Assembly (NCBI GenBank): GCA_022447855.1
Contig: JAKUTX010000003.1
Coordinates: 52,564 to 116,563, forward strand
Direction: 5' to 3'
Length of the DNA stretch: 64,000 bases
Source: UBA6927 sp022447855
GTDB lineage: Bacteria; Chloroflexota; Dehalococcoidia; Lucifugimonadales; UBA6927
In this document: piece after piece, positions 17,397 through 26,670 of the stretch
Layout: each line of letters begins with the position of its first letter
How positions within the stretch are numbered: position 1 is the first letter of the stretch
Program-made: the position numbers and the translations under genes
Notes under the pieces: generated by a model
The model's input: only the letters and a program-made list of their open reading frames with translations
Told to the model about the DNA's origin: nothing
The model's database searches: none

Positions 17397-18305
17397 TCAA
17401 TTCTCAATATGAGAGTAGTGTTTCAATACTTCCATCAAAATCTGTCTGTCTCGCAATTCTAATGCGATATCCATTGCAAAGTGTAACTCATTTTCAGCTT
17501 CAGAAAGTCTTCCTTGATCGATCATTGTTTCTGCGCGGGAAATATACAAATATGGATTTGGAGCAAATTTATTACCCGCAAATAATGTTAAACAAAATAA
17601 AGCAGCCCATATTCCAACTATGACATAAGTCTTAATGAACCATAAATTTTTAGTTCCTAAAAATTGGAAAACTGTAGGCAAAGCCCTTTTTGACTGAGAA
17701 GCAAAAGCAAAACCTAAAATCATCCCAGAAACTAACCCGCCAATATGGGCCCAATTATCCACTCCATCTATTGTTGCACCGAACCACAAATTTATAATGC
17801 TTAAAATAATAACTCCATATAATGTATTTAAACCATCCCTTCCAAAAAGCCTCCTATTAATTACAAAAAAACTAATCATGGCACCCATCATTCCAAAAAT
17901 AGCACCACTAGCTCCAATAGAAATTCCTACATCATTAAAAAGATAGCTCGTCGAACTAGCAGATATTCCAGTCAAAACATATAACCCAAAAAATTTAACC
18001 CTTCCAAATAACCTTTCATTGATTCGTCCAAAAATTACTAAACCAATCAAGTTAAATAGAAGATGAATAAATCCCGCATGCAAAAACATTGCAGTAAGCA
18101 ATCTCCAATATTCACCAGATACGATTAGTGGAGAATACATTGCTCCAAAATCAAGCAACAATTCACGCTTTTGAGAAGCGTTTAAAATAATTAATAAAAC
18201 TCCTAAGAGAAAATTAATTGCAAAAAATCCCCAAGTAAAGGGCGTTTGATATAAAACATTGCCTTTACCTTGAAATGAAATAAGATTTGGAAATTGTGTC
18301 TGCAA
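17397..18305 (-). CDS. Rhomboid-family intramembrane serine protease
   Basis: This 302-residue membrane protein of the rhomboid family cleaves transmembrane helices of other proteins within the bilayer. The catalytic Ser133 is in GASGAIFG and His187 in NWAHIGG; HAGFIHLLFN carries the oxyanion-side His and Asn. About seven hydrophobic segments are visible, one of them (residues 22-42) before the core. The last 55 residues (YISRAETMIDQGRLSEAENE) form a soluble helical pair resembling one tetratricopeptide-like hairpin. The start is TTG at 18305 with only a weak upstream ribosome site. Substrates are unknown. Confidence 0.88.
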   Translation of the reverse strand: MQTQFPNLISFQGKGNVLYQTPFTWGFFAINFLLGVLLIILNASQKRELLLDFGAMYSPLIVSGEYWRLLTAMFLHAGFIHLLFNLIGLVIFGRINERLFGRVKFFGLYVLTGISASSTSYLFNDVGISIGASGAIFGMMGAMISFFVINRRLFGRDGLNTLYGVIILSIINLWFGATIDGVDNWAHIGGLVSGMILGFAFASQSKRALPTVFQFLGTKNLWFIKTYVIVGIWAALFCLTLFAGNKFAPNPYLYISRAETMIDQGRLSEAENELHFAMDIALELRDRQILMEVLKHYSHIEN

Positions 18306-18335
18306 GACTATAAGGCCTTTAGGTAAATCTTTAAT

Positions 18336-19733
18336 TTAAATGGGCGGGCGAATCCAACCACCAAAATTCTGCTCTAGAAAGGTAGCTACGGCTAAAGCAA
18401 CATCCTCGCGCCATGGTTTGCTTATTACTTGGACCCCAATAGGTAACCCTTCTGAAGAAACTCCAACTGGAACAGCAACCAAAGGCCATCCAGCGATATT
18501 GTACGGCTGATTGTAGCTAAACAAACCAGTTACGTATGGTTGTTCTAAAGAAAGTTCATGTTCCATAGCTGGGAAAGGTGCTATGGGTGAAATTATCACA
18601 TCATATGGACCAAAAAACTTAGTCATCTCACTTCTATATCTATCAATTTTCTCTAGTAAATTAGTGAATTCAGAAACACTAATTGGATTCGCTTGATCAA
18701 ATCTTCTTTGAAGCCATTGATCCATTTGACTAGTGCCAGATTTTTCCAGGATTCTAGCAGTCCCAGCCCTTCCATCTGCCCCAGCCAAATCATTGGCAAT
18801 GGTTGGGAATTCCTGAATTACATGAGGACAGTCTTCATCTACTGATTTAACGACATCTTCCAAAGCTTGAATAACTTTTTTAACAGCCATTTTGATTTCA
18901 TTTGTAGGTGTGAAAACTCCATTATCAATATAATAAACTACCTTCAAACTGCTGATATCAACATTTTTTGAATCCCTTATTGGCATGGGAACAATATACG
19001 GATCTATTCCATCAGGACCTGAGATTAATTTATATATCATTTCTAAATCTACAACATGCCTAGCCATAGGACCGTTTTGTGTAAAAGCTTCGCTTGCACC
19101 CACATCAAAAGAAATTAAATGCCCTGTCCTTGGGACTCTTCCAGAAGTTGGCTTCAATCCAAAAATTCCACAATAATGTGATGGGAATCGAATGCTACCA
19201 CCAGTATCGCTTCCAATATCAAATGCGGCACCACCAGATGAAACGATAGCACCTGCTCCTCCGCTGCTTCCACCAGGAGTTCGTGTGACATCAAAAGGAT
19301 TATTGGTACGACCAAAAATCAAATTATTAGTTTCAGGAGATAAAGTTAATTCAGGAGTATTAGTTTTCCCAAGCAAAACAGCCCCAGCATTTTTTAATCT
19401 TTTTACTAAACTTGCATCTTCTTGAGGTATAAAATTAGACCTTCCCCTAGTCCCCCCTGTTGTACAAACACCTTTCGTATCCAATGAGTCTTTTAATGTC
19501 ATTGGCACTCCATACAATGGTGCAAAGTCCCGGAATTCCTTAGATAACTGATCATCATAAAGTTTTGCTTGATTTTTTGCTGTATCAAATGTTTTACAAA
19601 CTACAGCGTTTAAAGCCAAATTAACATCCTCGATTCTGGAAATGTGTGATTCCACAACCTCAACACATGAAATCTCTTTTTTACGAATTAATCTAGTAAT
19701 CTCACAAGCAGATGCAAATATGACTTCATTCAT
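18336..19733 (-). CDS. Amidase-signature family hydrolase
   Basis: This 465-residue amidase-signature enzyme hydrolyses an amide with a Ser-cisSer-Lys triad: Lys81 (TLKDSLD), cis-Ser156 (PGGSSGGAG) and nucleophile Ser180 (SDTGGSIR). The family includes GatA, but no gatB or gatC is adjacent. The C-terminal pattern YNIAGWPLVAVPVG is shared with catabolic amidases, so a free-standing amidase is more likely than a tRNA amidotransferase subunit. The ATG has a GGAG site and lies 12 bases after the lysA stop, suggesting one transcript. Confidence 0.85.
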   Translation of the reverse strand: MNEVIFASACEITRLIRKKEISCVEVVESHISRIEDVNLALNAVVCKTFDTAKNQAKLYDDQLSKEFRDFAPLYGVPMTLKDSLDTKGVCTTGGTRGRSNFIPQEDASLVKRLKNAGAVLLGKTNTPELTLSPETNNLIFGRTNNPFDVTRTPGGSSGGAGAIVSSGGAAFDIGSDTGGSIRFPSHYCGIFGLKPTSGRVPRTGHLISFDVGASEAFTQNGPMARHVVDLEMIYKLISGPDGIDPYIVPMPIRDSKNVDISSLKVVYYIDNGVFTPTNEIKMAVKKVIQALEDVVKSVDEDCPHVIQEFPTIANDLAGADGRAGTARILEKSGTSQMDQWLQRRFDQANPISVSEFTNLLEKIDRYRSEMTKFFGPYDVIISPIAPFPAMEHELSLEQPYVTGLFSYNQPYNIAGWPLVAVPVGVSSEGLPIGVQVISKPWREDVALAVATFLEQNFGGWIRPPI

Positions 19734-19745
19734 AATAACTCCAGC

Positions 19746-21059
19746 CTAAATCTGATCACATAACATTAAATCTTGATATGTTTCACGTCTTCGAATTAAT
19801 CGAATTTTCCCATTATCAACCATTACTATAGGAGGCCTAGGATTAAGGTTGTAATTACTTGCCATTGAGGGTGCATATGCCCCGGAGGATGGCAAAGCAA
19901 CAATATCCCCAGAAATTAATTCAGGCAACAAAATATCTTTAATAAGAACATCTCCAGATTCGCAAAATTTGCCAGCAAGGGTCACAACCTCTTGTGGAGG
20001 CTCAGACATTCGATTGGCAAGGACGGCTTCATATTTGGCATCATAAAGTGCAGGACGAATATTATCTCCCATTCCTCCATCTAATGAAACATATTTTCTT
20101 ACCGTAGGAATATTTTTAATTGCGCCTACAGTGTATAAAGCCACACCCGCCCTACCTGTAATCGATCTTCCTGGCTCCACAACAATTTTTGGCAAATTAA
20201 AACCATTCCTTCTACACCCATCAATGACAGATTTCACAATCACATCGGCATATTCTGCAATCGACGGGGGTAATTGTTCCTTAACATAACCTATCGCAAA
20301 ACCACCTCCTGGACTAAATTCTCTTAAATCTAAACCATCTTTTTGAAATTGCTGCAAAAAATCCAGGACGACTCCTATTCCCTGAGAATAAGGTTCTAAT
20401 TCAAAAATTGGTGAACCTAAATGGAAATGTATGCCTTTAAGATCTAAATCCTTAGATTTCAGTGCTGTTTGAATAGCATGCGAAGCATCACCTGTCTCAA
20501 TTGAAAACCCAAACTTGCTATCTGTAATCCCAGTCGTAGTTAAATGGTGAGTATGTGGATCTACCCCGGGAGAAACCCTTAGCAATATGTCTTGCTTAAT
20601 CCCCCTATTATTAGAAATTTCTTCGAGGATTTGTAACTCACTAAAACTATCAACGACGAAATGCCCAATTCCATAATCTAGCGCAAATTCAATTTCATCA
20701 GGTGTTTTATTATTACCATGAAAGTAAATTTTTTCTGGAGGAAAATCAACAGCTCTAGCAACGGCTATTTCTCCAGCTGAAACAACATCTAGCCCCATAT
20801 GCTCATCATTTATTAAAGAGGCAATTGCTGGATTAATGAATGCTTTGGAAGCATAAGCAACCAAAGTATTTTTGTATCGACTCGAGAATTCTTCTACAAA
20901 CTCTCTACACATTGTTCTGATGGTTCCTTCGTCATACACATATAAAGGTGTCCCAAACTCTTTGGTAAGTTGCAAAACATCTAATCCGCCTAACGTTAGA
21001 CAATCATCTGAATTGATGCCAACGTCCATAGGAAATAATTCTTTATTGTTAAAATTCAT
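19746..21059 (-). CDS. lysA: Diaminopimelate decarboxylase
   Basis: LysA (437 residues) decarboxylates meso-diaminopimelate to lysine, the last step of that pathway. It is a fold-III PLP enzyme. Lys72 in AYASKAF is the expected Schiff-base lysine, and GGGFAIGY, VVEPGRSITG, CESGDVL and GAYAPSMASNYN mark the phosphate, substrate and dimer-interface segments. Full length suggests it is intact. A GAGG site lies 8 bases before the ATG, and a TATAAT box occurs in the upstream spacer (21106-21101, minus strand) without a convincing -35. Confidence 0.93.
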   Translation of the reverse strand: MNFNNKELFPMDVGINSDDCLTLGGLDVLQLTKEFGTPLYVYDEGTIRTMCREFVEEFSSRYKNTLVAYASKAFINPAIASLINDEHMGLDVVSAGEIAVARAVDFPPEKIYFHGNNKTPDEIEFALDYGIGHFVVDSFSELQILEEISNNRGIKQDILLRVSPGVDPHTHHLTTTGITDSKFGFSIETGDASHAIQTALKSKDLDLKGIHFHLGSPIFELEPYSQGIGVVLDFLQQFQKDGLDLREFSPGGGFAIGYVKEQLPPSIAEYADVIVKSVIDGCRRNGFNLPKIVVEPGRSITGRAGVALYTVGAIKNIPTVRKYVSLDGGMGDNIRPALYDAKYEAVLANRMSEPPQEVVTLAGKFCESGDVLIKDILLPELISGDIVALPSSGAYAPSMASNYNLNPRPPIVMVDNGKIRLIRRRETYQDLMLCDQI

Positions 21060-21127
21060 TTTTTTACCTCAAATAGGATATATAAATTTGTAAGAATACT
21101 ATTATATTAGTAATTCAACTTTCAAAA

Positions 21128-21967
21128 TCATGCGATTAATCCATATGTACCATCATTTTTAACCTGTACCCTTCCTTCAGACACCAACTTATTTAAATGA
21201 GAAAGTATTTGGTCTCGAGCTGTTTGATGGAGTCTGGAATCCAATTTTGGATACAATTTTATAAATAATCCATCAATATCAATAATCCCCTCATCTAAAG
21301 CTTTCACAATGGTTGATTCTCTATATATGCGATGTTTGATATAGGCATCAATTCTTTTTGAAGCATCTGTAATCAATTCCCCATGCCCTGGCGCCAAATT
21401 TTTGGGATTTTTGGATTTAATTTTCCTTAAAGAATCAATGTAATCGGACATGTCTCCATGATATGGACTAATTACAGTCGTGCTACCACCCAATATTGTA
21501 TCCCCTGTGAAAATTAAACTTTCTTGATCCAAAAAAACACATAAACTTCCAAACGTATGTCCTGGCGTTAATAATATCTCTAAAGTAACTCCACCCAAAT
21601 GCAATTTGGTTCCATCAGTAACTTGATTTATAAAAACATCCCCTATTTCTTCAACTATTGATGCATGTTCCTCAGGTGCGCACAATATTTTCGCTCCAGA
21701 AATATCTCGGATTGATCGAATTCCTCCAATATGGTCTCTATGGCGATGTGTCAAAATTACGTCGGATAATGGCAAGCTACCTGCTGAGTTCCAAGCTTCA
21801 ACAAAAGCATCAATTTCATCAACATTACCATATGCTGTATCTATCAATGCACATCGATCAAATCCAGCCACCAACCACATATTGGGAGGAGAAACACCAG
21901 GAAAATCAGGTTCGCCAACTGTAATCTGGGTTACAATATTAGAAATTTTCTTAATACTTTTTTTCAT
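21128..21967 (-). CDS. MBL-fold metallo-hydrolase (LACTB2-like)
   Basis: This 279-residue metallo-beta-lactamase-fold hydrolase has the two-metal signature THRHRDHIGG, followed by TPGHTFGS, FTGDTILGG and APGHGELI. The C-terminal 70 residues (RLHQTARDQILSHLNKLV) form a winged-helix-like cap as in LACTB2-type hydrolases and ribonucleases, which act on thioesters, lactones or RNA. Function is undetermined within that group. An AGGAG site precedes the ATG. It follows the beta-propeller gene by 30 bases on the same strand. Confidence 0.85.
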   Translation of the reverse strand: MKKSIKKISNIVTQITVGEPDFPGVSPPNMWLVAGFDRCALIDTAYGNVDEIDAFVEAWNSAGSLPLSDVILTHRHRDHIGGIRSIRDISGAKILCAPEEHASIVEEIGDVFINQVTDGTKLHLGGVTLEILLTPGHTFGSLCVFLDQESLIFTGDTILGGSTTVISPYHGDMSDYIDSLRKIKSKNPKNLAPGHGELITDASKRIDAYIKHRIYRESTIVKALDEGIIDIDGLFIKLYPKLDSRLHQTARDQILSHLNKLVSEGRVQVKNDGTYGLIA

Positions 21968-21997
21968 AATTCTCCTAAGGTAATTCTTTCAATACAA

Positions 21998-22873
21998 TTA
22001 CAAATCATATACCTTCGCCAATGCAATCCCTTGTTCTCCAGCAATAACATAAAACAAATAAATTTGTCCCTCTTCTTTAAAAATTGCAGGATCCCTCAAT
22101 TGCATCACCCTTTCATTTATTGGACCACGACTAGAAGCTTTTAGTTCTCGATACCCACCTTCATAAGTCCTTTCTGGTCTCAATACAACTTGAGACTCTG
22201 AAGCGTGCCAATCCATCCAATCTGGCGAAACATCCACCTTGCTAAGCAAAATATTTTCGGGTTCATCACCAGCAAATGTATGGAATATATTCAATGTATC
22301 CCCATCCTTAAATAGAGCAACATGGCGTTGGTCAGGACCGAATAATGTTGGTCCTTCAACAAACCCAGAAACAGGATTTACTGAACGATAAAAAATCCCT
22401 GGCATACCTACTGCGTAATAAAAATCGTCCCAAAACAATACACGAAAATATGGTGCACCCAATATTTCAGGCCTCGCTGAAAAATTAATCCCATCTGGTG
22501 AAGTAGCAACTCGTGTACGTTGTTCTCGAGGTTGATCAATTGGAGAATGGTAATACATCCGAATAATTTTATTATCATCATCAATATGAACATCTGGCGA
22601 TGCGATATGACGAATTGCGTAAGCATCCTCCATTTTCAAAACCCCAGGTTCATACATGAACCATGGGCCTTCTATTGAATTCGCATATGCTAATCTTATA
22701 TACGTACCTCTATGATGACCAAAATACATATAATATTTTCCAAGAGGGTTTTTAACCCATTCCGGCACCTTGATCACTGAAGGTCCATTAATGTTTCCTG
22801 GAAGTTGATCTATGGTTTCAGGATGAGTAGACACCGATAGAATTGGATTTCCTAAAAATCTCTCTATTTTCAT
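21998..22873 (-). CDS. Five-bladed beta-propeller, glycosidase-like protein
   Basis: This 291-residue protein resembles five-bladed beta-propeller glycoside hydrolases (GH43/GH32-like) in its repeated aromatic-rich strands: GKYYMYFGHHRG, IIRMYYHSP, FYYAVGMPG, TLNIFHTFAG and GQIYLFYVIAG. There is no signal peptide, so it is probably cytoplasmic. I cannot assign the catalytic acids or a substrate, and it may bind rather than cleave carbohydrate. The start is set by an AGGAGG site. It is divergent from the DUF362 gene and is first in the leftward series running to lysA. Confidence 0.65.
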   Translation of the reverse strand: MKIERFLGNPILSVSTHPETIDQLPGNINGPSVIKVPEWVKNPLGKYYMYFGHHRGTYIRLAYANSIEGPWFMYEPGVLKMEDAYAIRHIASPDVHIDDDNKIIRMYYHSPIDQPREQRTRVATSPDGINFSARPEILGAPYFRVLFWDDFYYAVGMPGIFYRSVNPVSGFVEGPTLFGPDQRHVALFKDGDTLNIFHTFAGDEPENILLSKVDVSPDWMDWHASESQVVLRPERTYEGGYRELKASSRGPINERVMQLRDPAIFKEEGQIYLFYVIAGEQGIALAKVYDL

Positions 22874-22958
22874 TCATTCCTCCTGTAATTTGCTAACTAA
22901 TCATACACTCATATGAACCATCGGTTAAAGATCTGAAAAATTCTTAGTAATATTCAGA

Positions 22959-22988
22959 TTGACAATCATGCGAAACCGATGTTAGACT
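22959..22988 (+). promoter_or_regulatory. Possible promoter for the DUF362 cluster
   Basis: TTGACA (22959-22964) is followed after 18 bases by TAGACT (22983-22988), a perfect -35 with a four-of-six -10. An 8-bp inverted repeat pair, CATCGGTT (22919-22926) and AACCGATG (22974-22981), brackets the -35 and could bind a regulator. Confidence 0.4.
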
Positions 22989-23033
22989 CCTTCATACACA
23001 AACGCGATAGACTGACTACTAAATATTTCAATG

Positions 23034-23053
23034 AAATTACCAAATGGTAATTT
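23034..23053 (+). promoter_or_regulatory. Perfect hairpin just before the DUF362 ribosome site
   Basis: AAATTACC-aaat-GGTAATTT is a perfect 8-bp inverted repeat with a four-base loop. It ends 7 bases before the GGAG ribosome site at 23061. In RNA it would be a stem-loop next to the ribosome site; in DNA it could be an operator. Both readings are inference. Confidence 0.4.
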
Positions 23054-23073
23054 GGGAATAGGAGAAAGCGACG

Positions 23074-24507
23074 ATGGCAAACTCAAAAGTTTATTATATG
23101 GATGCTCATTCTGAAACAGTAGAGACAAGTATAGTTGCTAAAATGTTAACTGTATTTGATGCTGCAGGCTTGGACGAAATGATCGCTCCGAACGACATTG
23201 TGGCGATCAAAATTCATTGCGGCGAATGGAACAATTCCGCCTATTTAAGGCCGGTATACGCTCGTGCTCTAGCAGATAAAATAAAAGAACTTGGTGGAAG
23301 GCCATTCGTTTGCGACACTACGACTAGCACCTACGGTGTTTATGGGTCACGGTCATCCGAACTAGACATAATCCTTACAGCTGAACGTAACGGATTCAAC
23401 TCAGCTACTCTTGGTTGCCCATTTATATGTGCAGATGGATTCATAGGTACAAGTGATTTTAGAGTTGATCTTCCAGAAGGATACTTACTAAAAGAGGCAT
23501 ATGTTGCGCAAGCTATAGCAGCATCGGATGCGGTCATAGCACTCACTCATTTTAAAGGACATGGAATGGGTGTAATAGGTGGAGCCCTCAAAAACATGGG
23601 AATCGGAGCTCAATCTAAAAGAGGAAAACTCAATGTTCACATGGGAGGACATCCAAATTATGGTCTCGGCGCAGCAGCTGATTTTCATCCTGAAGCCTAC
23701 AAAGGCAAAGACAATACTCCAGATTGGGAAACCATAGAAGGTTGTTGCCCATTCAAACTCTGGAACGTGAATGAAAATGATGAAATCGAATGGGAAAGAG
23801 AAAAATGTGCAACTTGCCTAGGATGTTTTGGGCCAATGGGTGCACGTGGAATTATTGATATTCCTCCCGTAAATTTTGATGCAGTAGACGTTGCTATAGC
23901 TGATGCAGCCCTTGCAGTAGAAAAAACTGTTGGGAGAGATAAAGTAGGATACATTAACATGGCTTTGGATGTATCTCCGAAATGCGATTGTACTCCTTTT
24001 GCTGATGCACCAATTGTTCCTCACATCGGTGTCTTTGCCAGTAAGGACGCTGTTGCAATTGACATGGCCTGTGTAGATGCTGTTAGAGCCAGTCATGGTT
24101 CACCTGGGTCTGCAGTTGAAATGATGGAAGCTGATGCCCCGGGAGACAGAAAATTTGAAGCTGCCGCTGCCACCTTCCATGGACAAAGTGAAGTCGCTAG
24201 CATAAACACTGGTCATACAAATGGACTTGGAAGCAGAGAATATGAATTAATTACTCCAAAACCTCAAGCTGCTGAACTTCATCGTTTCCCATACGATAGA
24301 AGACCTAGCAGAGCCAGATTTGGAGATCGCTTCGATAAATTCAAACCATTCCCTTATGATAGACATGATGGCAAAGGATTTAACCGCCTAGATGAGGTTG
24401 ACCTAGAAGCAATGAAACGTCACTATGAGAGTGGAACTAGTAGTACTAATGGACATTCACAAAAAGTTGATTCACAAGATTTACAACCAATAGAAGACTT
24501 AGACTAA
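23074..24507 (+). CDS. DUF362 protein with iron-sulfur motif
   Basis: This 477-residue DUF362-family protein has the family's HFKGHGMGVIGGALKNMGIG core and an early KIHCGEWNN segment. Cysteines at 245, 248 and 251 (CATCLGC) and a Cys-x-Cys at 304/306 (KCDC) could hold one iron-sulfur cluster, but this is shorter than the two-cluster ferredoxin insert of many relatives. The last 80 residues are hydrophilic and Arg/Asp-rich. DUF362 proteins are of uncertain function, and redox roles have been suggested for the family. It leads a rightward cluster of five genes. Confidence 0.8.
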   Translation: MANSKVYYMDAHSETVETSIVAKMLTVFDAAGLDEMIAPNDIVAIKIHCGEWNNSAYLRPVYARALADKIKELGGRPFVCDTTTSTYGVYGSRSSELDIILTAERNGFNSATLGCPFICADGFIGTSDFRVDLPEGYLLKEAYVAQAIAASDAVIALTHFKGHGMGVIGGALKNMGIGAQSKRGKLNVHMGGHPNYGLGAAADFHPEAYKGKDNTPDWETIEGCCPFKLWNVNENDEIEWEREKCATCLGCFGPMGARGIIDIPPVNFDAVDVAIADAALAVEKTVGRDKVGYINMALDVSPKCDCTPFADAPIVPHIGVFASKDAVAIDMACVDAVRASHGSPGSAVEMMEADAPGDRKFEAAAATFHGQSEVASINTGHTNGLGSREYELITPKPQAAELHRFPYDRRPSRARFGDRFDKFKPFPYDRHDGKGFNRLDEVDLEAMKRHYESGTSSTNGHSQKVDSQDLQPIEDLD

Positions 24508-24525
24508 AATTATTAAGGAGCCCAA

Positions 24526-24849
24526 ATGCCACCATCTGGTCAAGAATTGCTCGATTCGTGTATATCGAATTGCCAGGAGATTTCAACAGGATTAGAGCAA
24601 CAAAATGCTGATTGGCAAAAATCAATTATTGAGATCATAGGCAAATTTGAAGAAATTAGCAGTACTTTCTTTTTCAAAACAATGCCAAGTGTTCCTACCA
24701 CCAGGAAAGTCGTTAGGGATACAGAATCTTTGTTAGAACTGAAAAATTCTAAGAATTGGACCGAATTTGCTACTTCCCTTGAAAATCTAATCGCTAGCTC
24801 TCAAGATCTGATTGAAAAAGCAGGAATGAAAGGTGTCACTCTCACCTAA
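24526..24849 (+). CDS. Small soluble helical protein of unknown function
   Basis: I do not recognise this 107-residue protein. It is soluble and predicted all-helical, with an early CISNCQE pair of cysteines spaced by three, a central FFFKTMPSVPTTRK segment and a C-terminal amphipathic stretch. The coding call is supported by an AAGGAG site before the ATG, tight spacing after the DUF362 gene (18 bases) and a one-base TAATG overlap with the next gene. That packing suggests it works with its neighbours. Confidence 0.6.
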   Translation: MPPSGQELLDSCISNCQEISTGLEQQNADWQKSIIEIIGKFEEISSTFFFKTMPSVPTTRKVVRDTESLLELKNSKNWTEFATSLENLIASSQDLIEKAGMKGVTLT

Positions 24850-25724
24850 TGAATAATCCTGTTTTAATCACAGGTGGAGCAGGTAGTGTCGGGAAACGAT
24901 TAGTTGACCGATTTCTAAAGGCAGGACAATCAGTCCGTATCTTTGACTTACCAATTATGGATTTCACAGATTTGGAAAACTTAGATGGCGTTGAAATATT
25001 GCAAGGAGACATCACAAATCCGTCGGATGTTAACGCTGCTGTAACCAATATCTCTGGCGCAGTTCATTTAGCCGCAATTTTGCCACCTAATAGCGAGAAA
25101 AACAGGGACATCACTTTTGCAGTAAACGTTGGTGGAACAAAAAATTTAATCGATGCAATTCATCAAAACCAACCAAATGCGAAACTCGTTTTCACCTCAT
25201 CAATAAGCACATATGGTGACACTTCTTCTGAATCACCTCCAATTTTAGTTGATCATCCACAAAACGCGATAGATGTCTATGCTGAAAGCAAAATGGTTTC
25301 AGAATCTGACCTGAAGTCATCAAGCATTCCTTGGGTAATATTAAGAATCGCAAGTATTGCGGTTCCTGCCTTTATGGAACCACCAGAGCCATGGCCTTTC
25401 ACGTCAGCTCAACGAGTAGAAATGATTCACCGAGATGATGTTGTCGATGCTTTATTTGCTTCGGTCTTAGAAGAACAATCTAGCAACAAAATTTTTAATA
25501 TTGCAGGCGGAAAATCATGGCAAAAGCATGGTTCTGATTATGTAAATGACTTCTTTGATTTTATGGGAGCTCCAGTTGAATCCGCCATTTTCAGAGATAC
25601 TCCAGGATGGAATGATTGGTATAACACTAAAGAATCCCAAGAAATTTTAGGTTATCAAAATCGTAGTTATGCCCATTTTGCTAATGAGATGCGGGAAATT
25701 GTTAGAAAAATGATGGAAGAATAA
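24849..25724 (+). CDS. NAD-dependent epimerase/dehydratase (extended SDR)
   Basis: This 291-residue extended short-chain dehydrogenase has the nucleotide-binding loop GGAGSVG (residues 9-15) and catalytic Tyr144 and Lys148 in DVYAESK, with TSSISTYG supplying the serine. It likely oxidises, reduces or epimerises a nucleotide-sugar or a related alcohol. Asp33 and the following residues after beta-2 (RIFDLP) suggest NAD rather than NADP. It is translationally coupled to the upstream small gene through TAATG. The substrate is unknown. Confidence 0.82.
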   Translation: MNNPVLITGGAGSVGKRLVDRFLKAGQSVRIFDLPIMDFTDLENLDGVEILQGDITNPSDVNAAVTNISGAVHLAAILPPNSEKNRDITFAVNVGGTKNLIDAIHQNQPNAKLVFTSSISTYGDTSSESPPILVDHPQNAIDVYAESKMVSESDLKSSSIPWVILRIASIAVPAFMEPPEPWPFTSAQRVEMIHRDDVVDALFASVLEEQSSNKIFNIAGGKSWQKHGSDYVNDFFDFMGAPVESAIFRDTPGWNDWYNTKESQEILGYQNRSYAHFANEMREIVRKMMEE

Positions 25725-25808
25725 CACCGGAAAATTAAGTTACTAATACAATTTCACCATCTAGACAAGAATCTCACTCTAAGATACCCTTTCACGAAGG
25801 AATCGGAC

Positions 25809-26669
25809 ATGGTCATAAATACAAAAGAAAATACTAGTCCAACTAGTAAGATGAATACCCTGACTTCAATACTTACAGACATGGGGTCAGTAATCGTTGC
25901 GTATTCAGGTGGAGTTGATAGTGCATTCCTTGCCGCAACAGCAAATAACATCCTTGGTAAGAATGCGTTATCCGTGACTGCAAAGTCACCAAGCTTAGCT
26001 CCAAGTGAACTTTCAGAGGCTGTAGAGTTAGCTAAAAGATTAGGTCTAAATCACAAAATAATTGAAACTCAAGAAGTAAATAGAAAAGATTATGCAGCCA
26101 ATAATCCCAACCGTTGTTATTTTTGCAAAGATGAACTTTACACACATTTAAGCAAATACGCAGAATCAGAAGGATTCAATGCTATTATCAACGGAACAAA
26201 TTCTGATGATCTTGGAGACTTCCGCCCAGGACTAAAAGCTGCTGATCAATATGGAGTCCGCAGTCCGCTTGTCGAAGCCAATCTAACAAAATCGGAAATC
26301 CGTCAACTTTCAAAAGGATTGGATTTGCCAACATGGGATAAACCAGCTCAAGCATGTTTGTCGTCTAGAATACCTTACGGGACAATGGTTACCGTTAAGG
26401 CACTTGAGCAAATTGCAGCTGCCGAATCAATTCTTAGAGAAATTGGTATCAGGCAAGGCAGAGTAAGACATCACGAAACAATTGCACGAATAGAAGTTGA
26501 CCCCTCAGATTTTGACAAAATTACTAATGACGAGTCACGTGATTTAATAACCAAAAGATTCATGGAGATAGGATACTCTTATATAACCCTGGACTTGAAG
26601 GGATTCCGCTCTGGAAGTTTAAACGAAGTTTTGAACAGTAAAACATCCAAGACTTCTAAGGGAAATTGA
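25809..26669 (+). CDS. larE: LarE-type ATP-dependent sulfur transferase
   Basis: LarE (286 residues) is a PP-loop ATPase that donates sulfur during synthesis of the nickel-pincer cofactor of lactate racemase and related enzymes. The PP-loop SGGVDSAF is near residue 34. Conserved cysteines occur at 103 and 106 (RCYFCKDEL) and 183 (PAQACLSSRIPYG), the last in the position of the sacrificial cysteine. An AAGGA site sets the start at 25809. No larB, larC or nickel-pincer enzyme gene is in the window, so its target is unknown. It overlaps functionally with neither neighbour in any obvious way. Confidence 0.85.
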   Translation: MVINTKENTSPTSKMNTLTSILTDMGSVIVAYSGGVDSAFLAATANNILGKNALSVTAKSPSLAPSELSEAVELAKRLGLNHKIIETQEVNRKDYAANNPNRCYFCKDELYTHLSKYAESEGFNAIINGTNSDDLGDFRPGLKAADQYGVRSPLVEANLTKSEIRQLSKGLDLPTWDKPAQACLSSRIPYGTMVTVKALEQIAAAESILREIGIRQGRVRHHETIARIEVDPSDFDKITNDESRDLITKRFMEIGYSYITLDLKGFRSGSLNEVLNSKTSKTSKGN

Positions 26670-26670
26670 G

